Positions 1 to 10,294 are shown, numbered from the stretch's first letter. The stretch is 64,000 bases of DNA from CBDATW01 sp965200605 (GCA_965200605.1 CBDATW010000002.1:186001-250000); one strand, 5' to 3'. Notes: generated from the letters alone by a model not told the origin. Made by a program: numbers and translations.

Positions 1-1388
1 TTGATAAATTCTTCAATATTTTTTTTCTGTTTTGTAGAAAAATTACATAAACTTTGATGTTGAGTAATAATTTCTCAAAATGTTTTATTATGCTCCTTTG
101 CAAGTTGTTTAATCAATAATAGTTTTTGATCACCAATACCTCTTTTGGGAGATGAAATAATTTGAATAAATGAAACATCATCTTTTTGAGAAGAAAATCT
201 TAAATATGCCAGGGCTGTTTTAATTTCTTTTCTTTCAAAGAATCTAACACCACCAATAATTTTAAATGGAATAGATTGTGCCAGAAGGCTTGCTTCAATT
301 GATCTGGAAATAAATTGTGAACGATATAAAATCATAATTTCATTTAAATCTGTTTTATTCTCTATTAATTGTTCTACTTTATGAGCAATTCATGAAGCTT
401 CATCTTCTTCAGTAAAACCAGAATAAACAAATACTGGCTCTCCTTTGGGGTTATCAGTTTTTAAATCGCGATCAAATCTAATTTGATTTTTCTTAATAAA
501 GTTTGAAGATAAACCTAGTATTGTTTTTGATGAACGATAATTTTTATTTAAATAAATTGTCTTAGTTTTAGGAAAATCATTTTCAAAATCAAAAATAATT
601 TTAATATCTGCTCCTCTTCATGAATAAATATTTTGATCAGGATCACCTACAACTAATATGTTGTTATTAACACTTGCAAGTAATTTAATTAGTTTGTATT
701 GGATAGCATTGGTATCTTGAAATTCATCAACATGGATGTATTTAAATTTAGCAGATACTGCTTCTCTTACACTTTTGCTTTTAGATAAAATTTCAACTGC
801 AAAGGCAATTAGATCATCAAAATCAAGAGAATTATTTTTATTTTGGTGAATTAAATAATCTTCATAAATTTCTGCTTTAGTATTTTCTATTTTATCAATT
901 GCCCGATCATAGGCCTCATCAATTGAAATACCATTGATTTTACAATTAGAAACATATGCAATAGCGCTATCAATATCAATAAGTGTTGAGGAAATTTTTA
1001 ATTCTTTATAAATTTTATTAACAAGAATTTTTTGGTCAGTACGATCCATAATTGTATAGTTACGAGTAAAATTACCTGATTTGATTTTATCAATATGTTT
1101 TCTAATTAATTTTGCGCAAAATGAATGATAGGTAGAAATAAATGGTTTTGCTTCTTGTAATTTAATAAAAGATTCAAGACGACTTTGCATTTCCTTTGCA
1201 CTTTTATTAGTAAAGGTAATACCTAAGATGGCTTTGGGATCAACTCCTGAATCAATTAGTGATGCTATTCTGGCAATAATAGTTTTAGTTTTACCAGAAC
1301 CTGGCCCAGCAATAATTCTAACTGGTCCTTTTATAGTATTAACAGCTAGTCTTTGTTGTTTGTTTAAAGTTTTTAGGATAGCAACCAT
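1..1388 (-). CDS. pcrA: ATP-dependent DNA helicase UvrD/PcrA (3' end outside window)
   Basis: Superfamily 1A helicase that unwinds DNA with 3'-5' polarity in repair and in clearing replication obstacles. About 462 residues are visible and the frame stays open to position 1, so the C-terminus is missing. Walker A is AGPGSGKT at residues 27-34, and Walker B with the Q motif is VDEFQD at 220-225, followed by GDPDQNIYSW and a YRS helicase motif. Several Trp codons are TGA. The ATG at 1388 is chosen because AGGAGG lies just upstream. It has its own extended -10 promoter and sits behind the asnS terminator, so it is probably a separate transcription unit. The family is clear; PcrA rather than UvrD follows the usual Gram-positive naming. 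Confidence 0.95.
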
Positions 1389-1410
1389 GTTTCCTCCTAT
1401 TGATTATTTA

Positions 1411-1419
1411 ATTATATCA
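1411..1419 (-). promoter_or_regulatory. Extended -10 promoter of pcrA
   Basis: Reads TGATATAAT on the minus strand, 23 bases before the pcrA ATG and just after the asnS terminator. Confidence 0.6.
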
Positions 1420-1420
1420 T

Positions 1421-1442
1421 AAAAAAAGGTCAGTTTGACCTT
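1421..1442 (-). terminator. Intrinsic terminator after asnS
   Basis: On the minus strand the 7-bp stem AAGGTCA/TGACCTT with a 3-base loop is followed by a run of T. It lies 5 bases after the asnS stop codon. Confidence 0.75.
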
Positions 1443-1446
1443 AGAT

Positions 1447-2790
1447 TTATCAGTTGATTGAGTCTGGTGTTCTGGGATATGGAATTGTATCTCTAATATT
1501 GGAAACACCGGTAATATACATAATTAATCTTTCAAAACCAAGGCCAAATCCAGCAGATGGAGCTGAGCCAAATCTTCTTAGATCAAAATATCATTGTAAA
1601 TTATCACTTTCGATATTATGTTCTTTTGCTTTGGCAACAAGAGTATCATAATCATTTTCTCTGGCTGAACCACCAATTAGTTCTCCAATGCCTGGTACAA
1701 GTAGATCAAATGAATTAACTAATCTATCATCATTGGCAACTTTCATATAAAAAGCTTTTATCTTGGCAGGATAGTGAGTTGCAAACACTGGACCACTAAC
1801 AACTTTTTCACAAACATATCTTTCATGTTCTGAACCAAAATCCATACCAAAATAGATATTGGAATCTTCAAATTTTACTCCATCTTTTACTGCCTTATCT
1901 AAAATTTCAATAATTTCTGAGTATGTTTTATAGGCAAATTTACTATTTATAATTGATTTTAGCCTTGCTATTAGCTCTTTGTTGCTAGTTTCCTGAAAAT
2001 ATACAATTTCTTTTTTACAATGCTCTAAAATATGGTTTATTGTGTATTTAACCAAGTCCTCAGCGTGTGCAGTAATTTCTTTTATTCCAGCAAAAGCCAT
2101 TTCTGGTTCCAACATTCAAAATTCAGCTACATGTCTTGATGTATGTGAATGTTCAGATCTAAAAGTTGGACCAAAAGTATAAACATTCTTTACTCCTTGG
2201 GCTGCTGTCTCTGCATGTAGTTGCCCAGAAACTGTTAAAATTGTTTTTTGTTTAAAAAAATCGTCTTTAAATTTGGCAATACCTTTATTTGTAGTTACAG
2301 TAAAAGCCTCCCCTGCTCCTTCACAATCATTGGCTGTTAAAATTGGTGAATGATAATAAATAAAGTTTTGTTCATTGTAAAACTTGTGAATAGCAAATGA
2401 AAGTTCTGATCTAACTTTTAAAATAGCTGAGAAAAATTTAGTTCTTGTTCTTAGGTGAGCAACTTCTCTGAGGTGCTCTTTTGATGTTTCTTTCTTTTGA
2501 ATGGGATAATCTTCATCAGTTTTATTTGCAAAAATAACTTCTTTTGCTAGAAGTTCAAATTCTTGATTACCTTTTGATTCAACTAATTTGCCTTTAATTT
2601 CAAGGGCAGAACCAGTATTTAATTTTGAAAGTTGCTCTATTTCTTTGTAAACCACCTGCAGTTCATCAAAGCAACTACCATCATAAAGTGAAATAAAACC
2701 AACTTTACCTGAATCTCTATTGGATCTTATTCAACCCTTAATAGTTATTTCTTGGCCAATGTGCTCTTTTGTGATTTCTATTATTTTCAT
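1447..2790 (-). CDS. asnS: Asparaginyl-tRNA synthetase
   Basis: Class II synthetase that charges tRNA-Asn. It is 447 aa. The N-terminus is an OB-fold anticodon-binding domain (KGWIRSNRDSGKVGFISLYDG). Motif 2 is FRSEHSHTSRHVAEF near residue 210-224 and motif 3 is GFGLGFERLIMYI near 414-426. The ending IPYPRTP is typical of AsnRS, where AspRS would have FPK. In-frame TGA codons at 1591 and 2116 are read as Trp. The ATG at 2790 has AGGAG upstream. It lies 32 bases downstream of tsaD but has its own extended -10 in that gap. Confidence 0.95.
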
Positions 2791-2811
2791 AATAATCTCC
2801 TATGTTTGTTA

Positions 2812-2820
2812 ATTATATCA
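2812..2820 (-). promoter_or_regulatory. Extended -10 promoter of asnS
   Basis: TGATATAAT on the minus strand, squeezed between the tsaD stop codon and the asnS start. Confidence 0.55.
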
Positions 2821-2822
2821 AT

Positions 2823-3794
2823 TTATATTTTATTTTGGGGTCTTGCTTTACATTCCATTGGTGCATAATCATGATTTTTGTATTTTTTAATGGCAACTTG
2901 ACCAATCATAGCAGCATTATCTGTGCAGTATTTTAATGATGGGAAAATGACTGGTATTTTTAAGTTGTTAAATGATTTTCTTAATAAAGAGTTGGCACTT
3001 ACTCCGCCAACAACTACTAATTGTTTAACAGCAAAATCATTAATTGCATTATTAGTTTGATTTATTAATTGTCTAATTGCAGCATGTTGAAATGAAGCTG
3101 CAATATTTTCTACAATTATTTTATGGTTTTTAATATTTAATGAATTGATATGATTTAATAGTGCCGATTTTAATCCTGAATATGAAAAATCGTAATTATT
3201 AATTTTGGCAATGGGGAAATTAATATTAGCTTTTCCTTCCTTTGCAATTTTATCAATTGCTGGTCCACCTGGATAACCAAGTTTTAAAATTCTAGCTACT
3301 TTATCAAATGATTCCCCGATTGCATCATCTTGGGTTTGCCCTAGTAATGTAAAATCCATTTCTTTTTTAACCAGGATTAGTTGAGTATTACCACCTGATA
3401 CAACTAATGATAATAAAGGGTATTTATATTCATTTTCAATTTCTCCTGAATAAATATGGCCTTCAATGTGATCTACACTAATAAGTGGTTTGTTATAATA
3501 TAAAGAAAGAGTTTTGGCCATTTGTAATCCCATTTGTAAACAACCAATCAAACCAGGAGATGTAGTTACAGCAATTGCATCTAATTTTGATAAATCAAAA
3601 TCTTCTTTAATTTTTTGTAAAACTAAAGGAAGGTTTTGTTCATGTAATCTTGCTGCTAATTCTGGAATAACTCCCCCGATTTTAGCAAATTGAGCTTCTT
3701 GAGAAAAAGTAATAGTTTTTTTAATACTATTATTTTTAATCAATGATATTGATGATTCATCACAAGATGATTCAATTGCAAGAATATAAGCCAT
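2823..3794 (-). CDS. tsaD: tRNA N6-threonylcarbamoyladenosine synthase TsaD
   Basis: Catalytic subunit that transfers threonylcarbamoyl to A37 of ANN-reading tRNAs, making t6A. The 323 aa fit the family (ASKHA fold). The metal-binding motif HIEGH is at residues 109-113, the conserved GGVIPELAARLHE is at 40-52, and the C-terminal GGVSAN motif is present. AAGGAGAT precedes the ATG. The tsaB stop codon is one base upstream of the start, so the two are translationally coupled. All three subunits TsaB, TsaD and TsaE are encoded here; TsaC, which makes the donor, is not in the window. Confidence 0.95.
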   Translation of the reverse strand: MAYILAIESSCDESSISLIKNNSIKKTITFSQEAQFAKIGGVIPELAARLHEQNLPLVLQKIKEDFDLSKLDAIAVTTSPGLIGCLQMGLQMAKTLSLYYNKPLISVDHIEGHIYSGEIENEYKYPLLSLVVSGGNTQLILVKKEMDFTLLGQTQDDAIGESFDKVARILKLGYPGGPAIDKIAKEGKANINFPIAKINNYDFSYSGLKSALLNHINSLNIKNHKIIVENIAASFQHAAIRQLINQTNNAINDFAVKQLVVVGGVSANSLLRKSFNNLKIPVIFPSLKYCTDNAAMIGQVAIKKYKNHDYAPMECKARPQNKI

Positions 3795-3795
3795 T

Positions 3796-4320
3796 TTAGA
3801 TCTCCTTTACATATAGAGGTTTAATATCATTTAAGTTTGTAATTTTTTGAGCAAAATCTTTTTTATCAACCATATTTTTAATAACATTTTTATCTATCTT
3901 AATTGTTGATTGATTATTTGTTGTTATTAAAATTGGCTTTTGTATTATTCCTTTATTAAATTTTGCTGTATAAAATTTATGTGATTTGGCATCTATTGAT
4001 AAATGCCCACTTTGATTAGTAATCAATGATGAAAGAGTATCAATTGTATAAATGGGTATATCACTTAAAACTTTTATAGTTTTTGCAAAAACTATCCCTA
4101 ATCTATTGCCGGTAAAACCTCCAGGACCGTTGGTAAAATATATTGCCGATAAATCCCTAAGCTTTAATTTTTCTTTTCAAATAAAATCTTTAATTTTTGA
4201 AACCATAAGCTCAGAATGCTGCTGTTTTAAAAAGTGGCTTTCTTGATTAATAATTTTTCAATTATTATCTAATAGACCCAATTCTAAATTATCTAATGTT
4301 GAACTAAAAACCAAAATCAT
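3796..4320 (-). CDS. tsaB: t6A complex dimerization subunit TsaB
   Basis: Non-catalytic TsaD paralogue that forms the TsaB-TsaD core of the t6A machinery. It is 174 aa, shorter than the usual bacterial TsaB of about 230, because the C-terminal lobe is reduced. The family signature GPGGFTGNRLG is clear in the N-terminal half, where most TsaB have GPGSFTGLRIG. TGA codes for Trp in the peptide NNWKII. Its ATG lies inside the end of tsaE (17-base overlap) and its stop is one base before tsaD, giving a tight tsaE-tsaB-tsaD unit. Confidence 0.9.
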
Positions 4321-4714
4321 TTAATTCTACCTCTCTTGTTTTTTGATCAATGATTTTAATATTGATGTTTTTTGTTTTTCCATTTATTTTTAAAAACATG
4401 GGTCATTCAATAAAGGTAAATCCTGAATTATAAATATAATCATCAAACATTTCTAAATTATCTTTATTTTCCAGACGGTATGCATCAATATGAGTAAAAC
4501 TATGATTTTGACCATCATAAATTTTTGCTATTTCAAATGTGGGAGATGTAACTGGAATTTTTACACCACATTTTTTAGCAATCATTTGCACCAAAGTAGT
4601 TTTGCCTGCTCCAAGATCTCCAGATAAACAAATGATATCTTGAGGTTTTAAATCATTATAAATTTTGTGGGCCAGTTTTTCTAGCTCTTTTAAGTTGTCT
4701 ACTTTTATTTTCAT
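4304..4714 (-). CDS. tsaE: t6A biosynthesis ATPase TsaE
   Basis: Small P-loop ATPase that resets the TsaB-TsaD complex during t6A synthesis. It is 136 aa with Walker A GDLGAGKT at residues 32-39, followed by the family stretch TSPTFEIAKIY and HIDAYRLEN. TGA encodes the Trp of FIEWP, so under the standard code the protein would appear cut at 4403. First gene of the t6A unit, with an extended -10 (TGATATAAT) and AAAGG before the ATG. The promoter is back-to-back with that of the flavoenzyme at 4771. Confidence 0.93.
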
Positions 4715-4729
4715 AATTACCTTTTTAAA

Positions 4730-4750
4730 ATTATATCATATAGTTATGAT
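4730..4750. promoter_or_regulatory. Divergent promoters of tsaE and the FNR-like gene
   Basis: Minus strand: TGATATAAT at 4730-4738 serves tsaE. Plus strand: TATGAT at 4745-4750 serves the gene at 4771, which has GGAGGG at 4762-4767. Confidence 0.5.
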
Positions 4751-4770
4751 AAAATATTTATGGAGGGAAT

Positions 4771-5712
4771 ATGTTTGATATTGTTGTAATTGGTGGAGGT
4801 CCAGTAGGTTTATATGCTGGCTTTTATGCTGGGATTAGAGGTTTAAATGGTTTAATTCTAGAAGCAGGTGAAGAAATTGGTGGTCAGGCCATTAAATATT
4901 TTGGTGATAAACCAGTATATGATTTTCCTGGTTTTGATCAAACTACAGGTAAAGGCCTAGTTGGTGCACTACAAAAACAATTATCAACAGTTGAAGATAA
5001 AATTCAAATTAAAACTAACTCATTGGTGCAAAAATATAACAAAATTAATGATGGATTTGAACTAATTGTTAATGATCAAAAGATTTTAACTAAAACTATT
5101 TGTATAGCAATTGGTCCAGGGGGGGCTGTTCCTAAAATGCTTGATATAGAAAATGAAGATAAATATGATATTTCATATTTTGTAAAAGATATTAATGAAT
5201 TTAAAAATAAAAAAGTTGTTATATTTGGTGGTGGAGATTCAGCTGTCGATTGAGCAAATCAATTTAAGAAATTTAGTGATGTATCCCTTGTCCATAGAAG
5301 AGATGAGTTTAGAGCTAAAGCAGGAAATGTTGAACAACTCAAAGGTAGAGTTAATGTTTTTAAGGGATATAATGTAAAATCAATAGATAAACAGAAAATC
5401 ATTATTAAAAATAATGATGGACAAATTCAAGAATTAGAATATGATAAAATATTAGTTCAATTTGGTCTAATAACATCTTTTGGTAATATTAAAAATTGAG
5501 GAATGAAAATTGAAAAAAATAAAATCAAGGTAAATGGATTTCAAAAAACTTCAATTGAAGGTATTTGAGCTGTTGGTAATGCCTGTATTTATGATGGTAA
5601 AATTGATGTTATAACTTCAGGTCTTGGAGATGTAGTTAATGCTATGGCATCAATTGCAACCTATATTAATCCTAAAGCTTCGCCAATATTTTATTCAACA
5701 AATAAAAAATAA
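4771..5712 (+). CDS. Ferredoxin/flavodoxin--NADP+ reductase, thioredoxin-reductase-like fold (YumC type)
   Basis: FAD- and NAD(P)H-binding oxidoreductase of 313 aa. The FAD dinucleotide motif GGGPVG is at residues 8-13. The NAD(P)H motif GGGDSAVDW follows at about 153-161, then the family block HRRDEFRA and a C-terminal GIWAVGNA. There is no CxxC redox pair between the FAD and NAD(P)H motifs, which a true thioredoxin reductase needs. The match is to the type-2 ferredoxin-NADP reductases such as B. subtilis YumC. In Mollicutes this family is often labelled TrxB by similarity. TGA Trp codons are present. It stands alone between a divergent and a convergent gene. Confidence 0.85.
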
Positions 5713-5735
5713 GGTTTTTTACCTTATTTTTTTTG
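5705..5735. terminator. Bidirectional terminator between the FNR-like gene and the DUF402 gene
   Basis: Stem AAATAAGGT/ACCTTATTT with a TTTT loop and T-runs on both strands. It overlaps the ends of the two convergent genes, which are only 11 bases apart. Confidence 0.75.
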
Positions 5736-6254
5736 ATTTTCCTCGAATACATGTTTTCATTTGATAATAAATTCATCATTAAAAGGATCTTGTTTTTTTT
5801 CAATCATTTCCTTTAAATTACTTAATTCCCATTGAATAATTTTTTCAATATCTTTTGAATAACCAAATTCATCTTTATGTTTTGAATATTCAGATGAATC
5901 TAATAATTTAATTTTACTATTGGGAAACACTTTTAAATCTAAATCATAATCAATATATTTTAATGTGTTTTGTTCTTGGATAACCGGTGAGGCAAGATTA
6001 CAATAAAAATGCACTCCAGTTTTCTTTAGCATACAAATAACATTGAATCATCTTTTTGTATAAAAAATACAAATAGCTGGTTCTCTAGTATATCAACTTT
6101 TACCACTTGACTCTTCAACTAGAGTTTTATTGTTCATAATTATATATCTATCATCAGATGTATCGAGGACTACCCCTTTTCTTCATAGTCTATGAAAATC
6201 TCCATTATGTTTATATGCGACTATAGAAATGGGATGTGTAGTTTTTAGTTCCAT
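5724..6254 (-). CDS. DUF402 protein, likely nucleoside tri-/diphosphate phosphatase (NtdP-like)
   Basis: A 176-aa protein of the DUF402 family. The S. aureus member of about 180 aa hydrolyses nucleoside tri- and diphosphates. Visible family features are the N-terminal RLWRKGVVLDTSDDRYIIMNN block, an ICIFYTKRWFNVICM strand, and the acidic DYDLDLKVFP that carries conserved Asp residues for metal binding. TGA is used for Trp several times. The ATG at 6254 has GGAGGATTG upstream and an extended -10 (TGTTATAAT) at 6275-6283. Function is inferred from the family. Confidence 0.8.
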
Positions 6255-6282
6255 ACTACAATCCTCCTATAATAATTATAAC

Positions 6283-6308
6283 AAAAAAGAAAGGAATATT
6301 CCTTTCTT
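6283..6308 (-). terminator. Terminator of the tRNA cluster
   Basis: 22-base perfect palindrome centred at 6297/6298, followed on the minus strand by T6. It lies 10 bases after the CCA end of tRNA-Gly. Confidence 0.8.
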
Positions 6309-6317
6309 ATTTTTCAT

Positions 6318-6391
6318 TGGAGCAGGTGAAGGGAATCGAACCCTCACAGTCAGCTTGGAAGGCTGAAGTTCTACCGTTAAACTACACCTGC
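6318..6391 (-). tRNA. tRNA-Gly (UCC)
   Basis: 74 nt including an encoded CCA end. Acceptor GCAGGTG/CACCTGC; the anticodon loop CTTCCAA gives UCC; T-loop GGTTCGATTCC. Last gene of a Cys-Leu-Gly cluster. Confidence 0.95.
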
Positions 6392-6392
6392 T

Positions 6393-6476
6393 TGGTACCC
6401 AAGGTGGGACTCGAACCCACACACCCGAAAGTAGAAGATTTTAAGTCTTCCGTGTCTACCATTCCACCACTTGGGC
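6393..6476 (-). tRNA. tRNA-Leu (UAA)
   Basis: 84 nt with a long variable arm and encoded CCA. Anticodon stem GAAGA/TCTTC with loop CTTAAAA gives UAA. It begins one base from tRNA-Gly. Confidence 0.95.
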
Positions 6477-6480
6477 ATAT

Positions 6481-6554
6481 TGGAGGTGCTAATCGGATTC
6501 GAACCGACGATCAGGGTGTTGCAGACCCATGCCTTACCGCTTGGCTATAGCACC
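6481..6554 (-). tRNA. tRNA-Cys (GCA)
   Basis: 74 nt with encoded CCA. Acceptor GGTGCTA/TAGCACC, discriminator U as expected for Cys, anticodon loop CTGCAAC. First tRNA of the cluster; the extended -10 TGATATAAT is at 6572-6580. Confidence 0.93.
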
Positions 6555-6571
6555 TCAATGAATGCCTAAAT

Positions 6572-6580
6572 ATTATATCA
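6572..6580 (-). promoter_or_regulatory. Promoter of the tRNA Cys-Leu-Gly cluster
   Basis: Extended -10 TGATATAAT on the minus strand, 17 bases from the first base of tRNA-Cys. Confidence 0.6.
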
Positions 6581-6584
6581 CAAA

Positions 6585-8372
6585 TTATTTATCTAGTTTT
6601 TCTAATTCTTTTTCTCTATTATTTTTACTCATATTATTTAATTCAAGAATTTTTTTATATAAATCAACCATAGTTAAAGTATCTTGTTTACAGTATGCAA
6701 GTAGCTCTTTTCTTCTTTGTTCAATGTCTTTTTTATTATTATCTACAATAATGTCATAAAGCTCTGCCATAGCTTTAAATCCATTGTTAATATTTAGTTT
6801 TTTATAAGGGTTTTTATCACCGGCATATAACTCAATTGTTTTTTTAATTGATTTAGAATGACCAAATCGATTTAGAGAAATTTTAAAATGCTCTCTTTGT
6901 TGTGTTGGTTTTAAGAAAAAATCCATTAAATCTAATATGGACTTTTCAGATGATGCCCTAATTTCTTGTTTTGTATTGTAAAATTTTTTATCGCCTTTAG
7001 TTATAATCTGGGGGTATATAAAATTATCTATTTGCTCTTTAGACCTAAGTTCATAAATCTTAGAAATATCATTTCTTTTTAAAACTTTTTCCATCTCTCT
7101 TAGTGCAGATCTTTCAAAAGGGGCATAATATGCAGCTAATTTATAATCTTTTTTTACAGCCTCACAAACAAGATTATAAATTTTTTCTAACTCTTTTTTT
7201 GTTAAGTTTTTTGCTAAATATTCTTTGTGCTGCTCTAATTGTCCATTGCTCATATAATGAATTGAAACTTGAACAACAATTTTGGAATATGGCTTATAGT
7301 ATTCTGGTTGTGGCAAAGGATCATTTATTGTTTCAAAATCAATCATTGCAATTTTACCATTAAAATTTTTAATATCTTCTTTAATTGCAGAAGTATTAAA
7401 ATCTCTTCCAATTTTAGATTCTAAATCAGGAATTCTACACACAAAACATTTTTTACCAATTGTGGGATATGATGATGATCAATTTGGCAATGTAAATTTT
7501 TTAGAAGTCTTGTTTCACTTTTCATAAGAATTATGAATCATTTTATCCATTATTTCAATTTGTAATTTACCCGTTTTAGATTTTGGATCTAAAATATTTA
7601 CAAGAAATTCAAAAGATGGTTTATACTCTTTTGTTAATAATGGTAGTTGAGTTATAATTTTATAATTAGGATATTTTTTATTAATAATAAATAAATTAAA
7701 AAGAAGGCCATATATTTTATCTCTTTTGGTAGATTTAAATGATCCCAGAGTAATAAAATTTTTAAATAAAGTTTTTCCATCTACAGAAAAAGCACTTAGA
7801 TTTTTATTTAATGAAAATGTGTTGGCTTCTTGAATTCTTTTATAATATTCTTTACCATTTAAATCTTGACCTTGTAAAATTTTAATTTCTTCACTAAATA
7901 TTTTACTTGGTTTATTTATAGAAGTTGGCCTGCCACTTTTTTTAACCTTTGTTAAGTCTAAAAAATAACTTTTTTCATTTCAGGTAGATGGTGAAATCAA
8001 AAATCAAGTTATAGTTTGGTTAGATTTATCTATATTTATATAATCTAGTGTTGTAAATAAACCTTCATAATCAATCTGAAAATTTTTATAAGAATTTTTC
8101 AAATCTTGTAAATATTTTTTTTCAAAAAATATTTGAACTTTTTCTTTTAATGCAAGAAAATATTTAATTGCCTCGGGAATCTCATCAATATTATTTTCAA
8201 AAACTTCTACCATTGAAAAATATTCATCTAATACATCAGGGCCAAAATATTCTGAATTATTTGCTTCTTCACTTATATCCAATAAATTATTTTCAATTGC
8301 ATATTTTAAATGTCCACAATTAATTGATTGTGATTTTTTAAAAAAGAATTTAGTTAAACCTTTGTATTTCAT
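6585..8372 (-). CDS. DUF2779 domain protein, predicted nuclease
   Basis: A 595-aa protein seen in many Mollicutes. The C-terminal half has the look of a DEDD-type 3'-5' exonuclease: IDFET (D345, E347) near the start of the domain and YCKQDT (D564) near the end. A Cys pair (CFVC) sits just before the exonuclease-like part at about 308-312. The N-terminal half has YDGLFT-like and Lys-rich segments and no motif I can name. Many Trp are TGA. The ATG at 8372 is only 6 bases after TATAAT and no ribosome-binding site fits in the gap, so translation is probably leaderless. Function is not established; nucleic-acid processing is inferred. Confidence 0.8.
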
Positions 8373-8378
8373 ATGATT

Positions 8379-8387
8379 ATTATAACA
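8379..8387 (-). promoter_or_regulatory. Promoter of the DUF2779 gene (leaderless)
   Basis: TGTTATAAT on the minus strand; its last base is 6 bases before the ATG. It abuts the trxA terminator. Confidence 0.65.
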
Positions 8388-8409
8388 AAAAAAGAGCCTA
8401 GGCTCTTTT
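8387..8409 (-). terminator. Terminator of trxA
   Basis: Inverted repeat AAAAGAGCC/GGCTCTTTT followed by T7 on the minus strand. It begins 2 bases after the trxA stop codon. Confidence 0.8.
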
Positions 8410-8411
8410 GT

Positions 8412-8726
8412 TTATCTATGTGAAGCAACTCATTCTAGAATTGTATCTTTTGGCTTAAATCCAACAAATCTATCAACTTCTTGACCGTCTTTATATAAAA
8501 TGACAGCTGGAATTGAAGATACATTAAATTCTGAGCCAGCATCTGTATTATCATCTGCTGAGACTTTCACCACACTAACACCTTCTAGTTCATTTGCTAC
8601 TTCATCATAAACTGGAAGGAGCATTTTACATGGTCCACATGTTAGTGAAAAAACATCCACTAGAACCATTGAATTGTTTTTAATTTCTTCAAATGTTTCT
8701 TTAACAGTTAGACTTCTTGCACTCAT
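8412..8726 (-). CDS. trxA: Thioredoxin
   Basis: Small disulfide oxidoreductase of 104 aa. The redox motif CGPC is at residues 30-33 and the cis-Pro is in SSIPAVILY. The usual Trp before the first Cys (WCGPC) is Thr here (TCGPC), which is uncommon and may shift the redox potential. TGA gives Trp near the C-terminus (LEWVASHR). The start at 8726 is preceded by AAAAGGAG. It lies just after tRNA-His and may share its promoter. Confidence 0.93.
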
Positions 8727-8749
8727 ATTAACTCCTTTTAAAATTTTAA

Positions 8750-8826
8750 TGGGGCGACTAACGGGAATCGAACCCGCGAATGTCTGGACCACAACCAGAT
8801 GTGTTAACCACTTCACCATAGCCGCC
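8750..8826 (-). tRNA. tRNA-His (GUG)
   Basis: 77 nt with encoded CCA and the extra 5' G (G-1) opposite discriminator C, diagnostic for tRNA-His. Anticodon stem TCTGG/CCAGA with loop TTGTGGT. A TATGATAAAAT promoter lies just upstream. Confidence 0.95.
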
Positions 8827-8887
8827 ATTGTACTTTAATACCTTATTATTTTATCATATAAAAAGTTAAAAAATAAAAAAACTAGAA

Positions 8888-10294
8888 TTAAGTTATCTTT
8901 TCATTTTCCTTTAATTCAAAATAAATTTTATTATTTTCTTTTGAAACAATAATATGATATTTATCACCATAGCTTAATCTAATTTTATCCTTATCTTTTA
9001 AATCAAAGGCTTCACTAACTGCTTTATTTTTATACATTAATTGATATTTACTATTAAGTTTTTTAATTTTTCCAACACTTTTTAAGATTTTTGATTCAAT
9101 TTTAATATGTTTGGCTTTTCTTGAATCAAAAGGTCTTCAATAATATTTTAGATTAGAAATATGCTCAATTTGATTAAAAGTAATTTTATCTTCACTATCA
9201 TCTAGATTAACTAAACTAATGTGTTTTGCTCTATGCAAAGACATTAAATAAATATTTCCTAGATAATCATTAAAGACTTCTCCGAATTTAGCATCATCAT
9301 TAAATCATTCATTATCCATAAATTCTGATCATTCATCTAAATGTTTATCAACTGGTTCTTGAATTGGTTTTCTATCTTTATCATTGGTTTTATGAGTTTC
9401 ATAAATATTAGCTTTATAATAGTGATATCATCAATAATCTTCAATAATACTTCCATAGGCATTAACTGATTTTTCATTTTGGAGTTCTTCTGGAACTGGA
9501 AAAGTATAAAGTGCCAATCCTCTGGCAAATAGTTCTGCTTTTGTTCAAAGATACTGGTTAAAGGAAACAGGATAAAATTTATTTGGTCATAAAACAGTTG
9601 GTGAGCCACCACTAAAAGGAGCTATTGGATCAACTTTATGATGATCATTAAATTCTGGTCTTTTATCAATTCCTGTAAAGGAAAGAAATTTTTCCCCTAC
9701 TGGCTTTATTCCCAAATCATGGGCCACATTTCCCCCAAATGTATTTGTAGTAACATTACCATCTGATCCATAAAAGAAAGATGAGTGATGATTATATTCA
9801 TGATGAATTGCATATATTCAAAAACGGTAATCTGTTAATGGATCAACTTTATCTACCCCCATTCTTTTAGCAAATTCATCTGAAATTGGATATTCATCTG
9901 TTAATTCTTTGTTATTGGGGAATATTGAAATTAATTTATAATAAGGGTTGTAGTTTCCAAAAGATCTACCATTAGCTTTGCTACCATCAAAGAATATTCC
10001 TTGAAGAGTATGAACTTCTGGTCCATAAAAAGCATTTTTTTTAAACCATGAATAAACTGATTCTGCATATTCTTGTGTTTCCATTGTTGGTATTTTATAA
10101 ACAAATATTTTAAATTCAGGAAACTCACAAGTAAACAGTTTTGGATCATCTTCTGCATCTTCAGGTTGATATTTAAATGACTTACAAGAAAGTGCCAAAG
10201 AAGGTGGATCAACTATTTTAACTTCTTTTTCTTTTGCTTTACATGAAGCCGATGTTAATGATAGTAATAGTAAAAATTTAATTAATATTTTCAT
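8888..10294 (-). CDS. Lipoprotein zinc metalloprotease, MYPU_1760 family
   Basis: A 468-aa surface lipoprotein. The signal peptide MKILIKFLLLLSLTSAS ends in a lipobox with Cys18. The zinc-protease motif HExxH is HEYNH at residues 165-169, within IHHEYNHH, so a secreted or membrane-tethered protease is likely. The C-terminal third is a Lys- and Tyr-rich region without motifs I recognise. Several Trp are TGA, two of them in succession (YWWYHYY). Promoters for this gene and degV at 10351 are divergent. The family name is from memory of Mollicute annotations; the motif is directly visible. Confidence 0.8.

Noticed and set aside
618..2655. Fragmented genes suggesting widespread pseudogenes
   Set aside because: Breaks are at TGA, which is Trp here; frames join without shifts and protein families are complete. 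Only dnaK, ORF B and the BMP lipoprotein have true breaks.
4771..5712. Thioredoxin reductase (trxB)
   Set aside because: The redox-active CxxC is absent and the sequence around GGGDSAVDW and HRRDEFRA fits the YumC ferredoxin reductase group.
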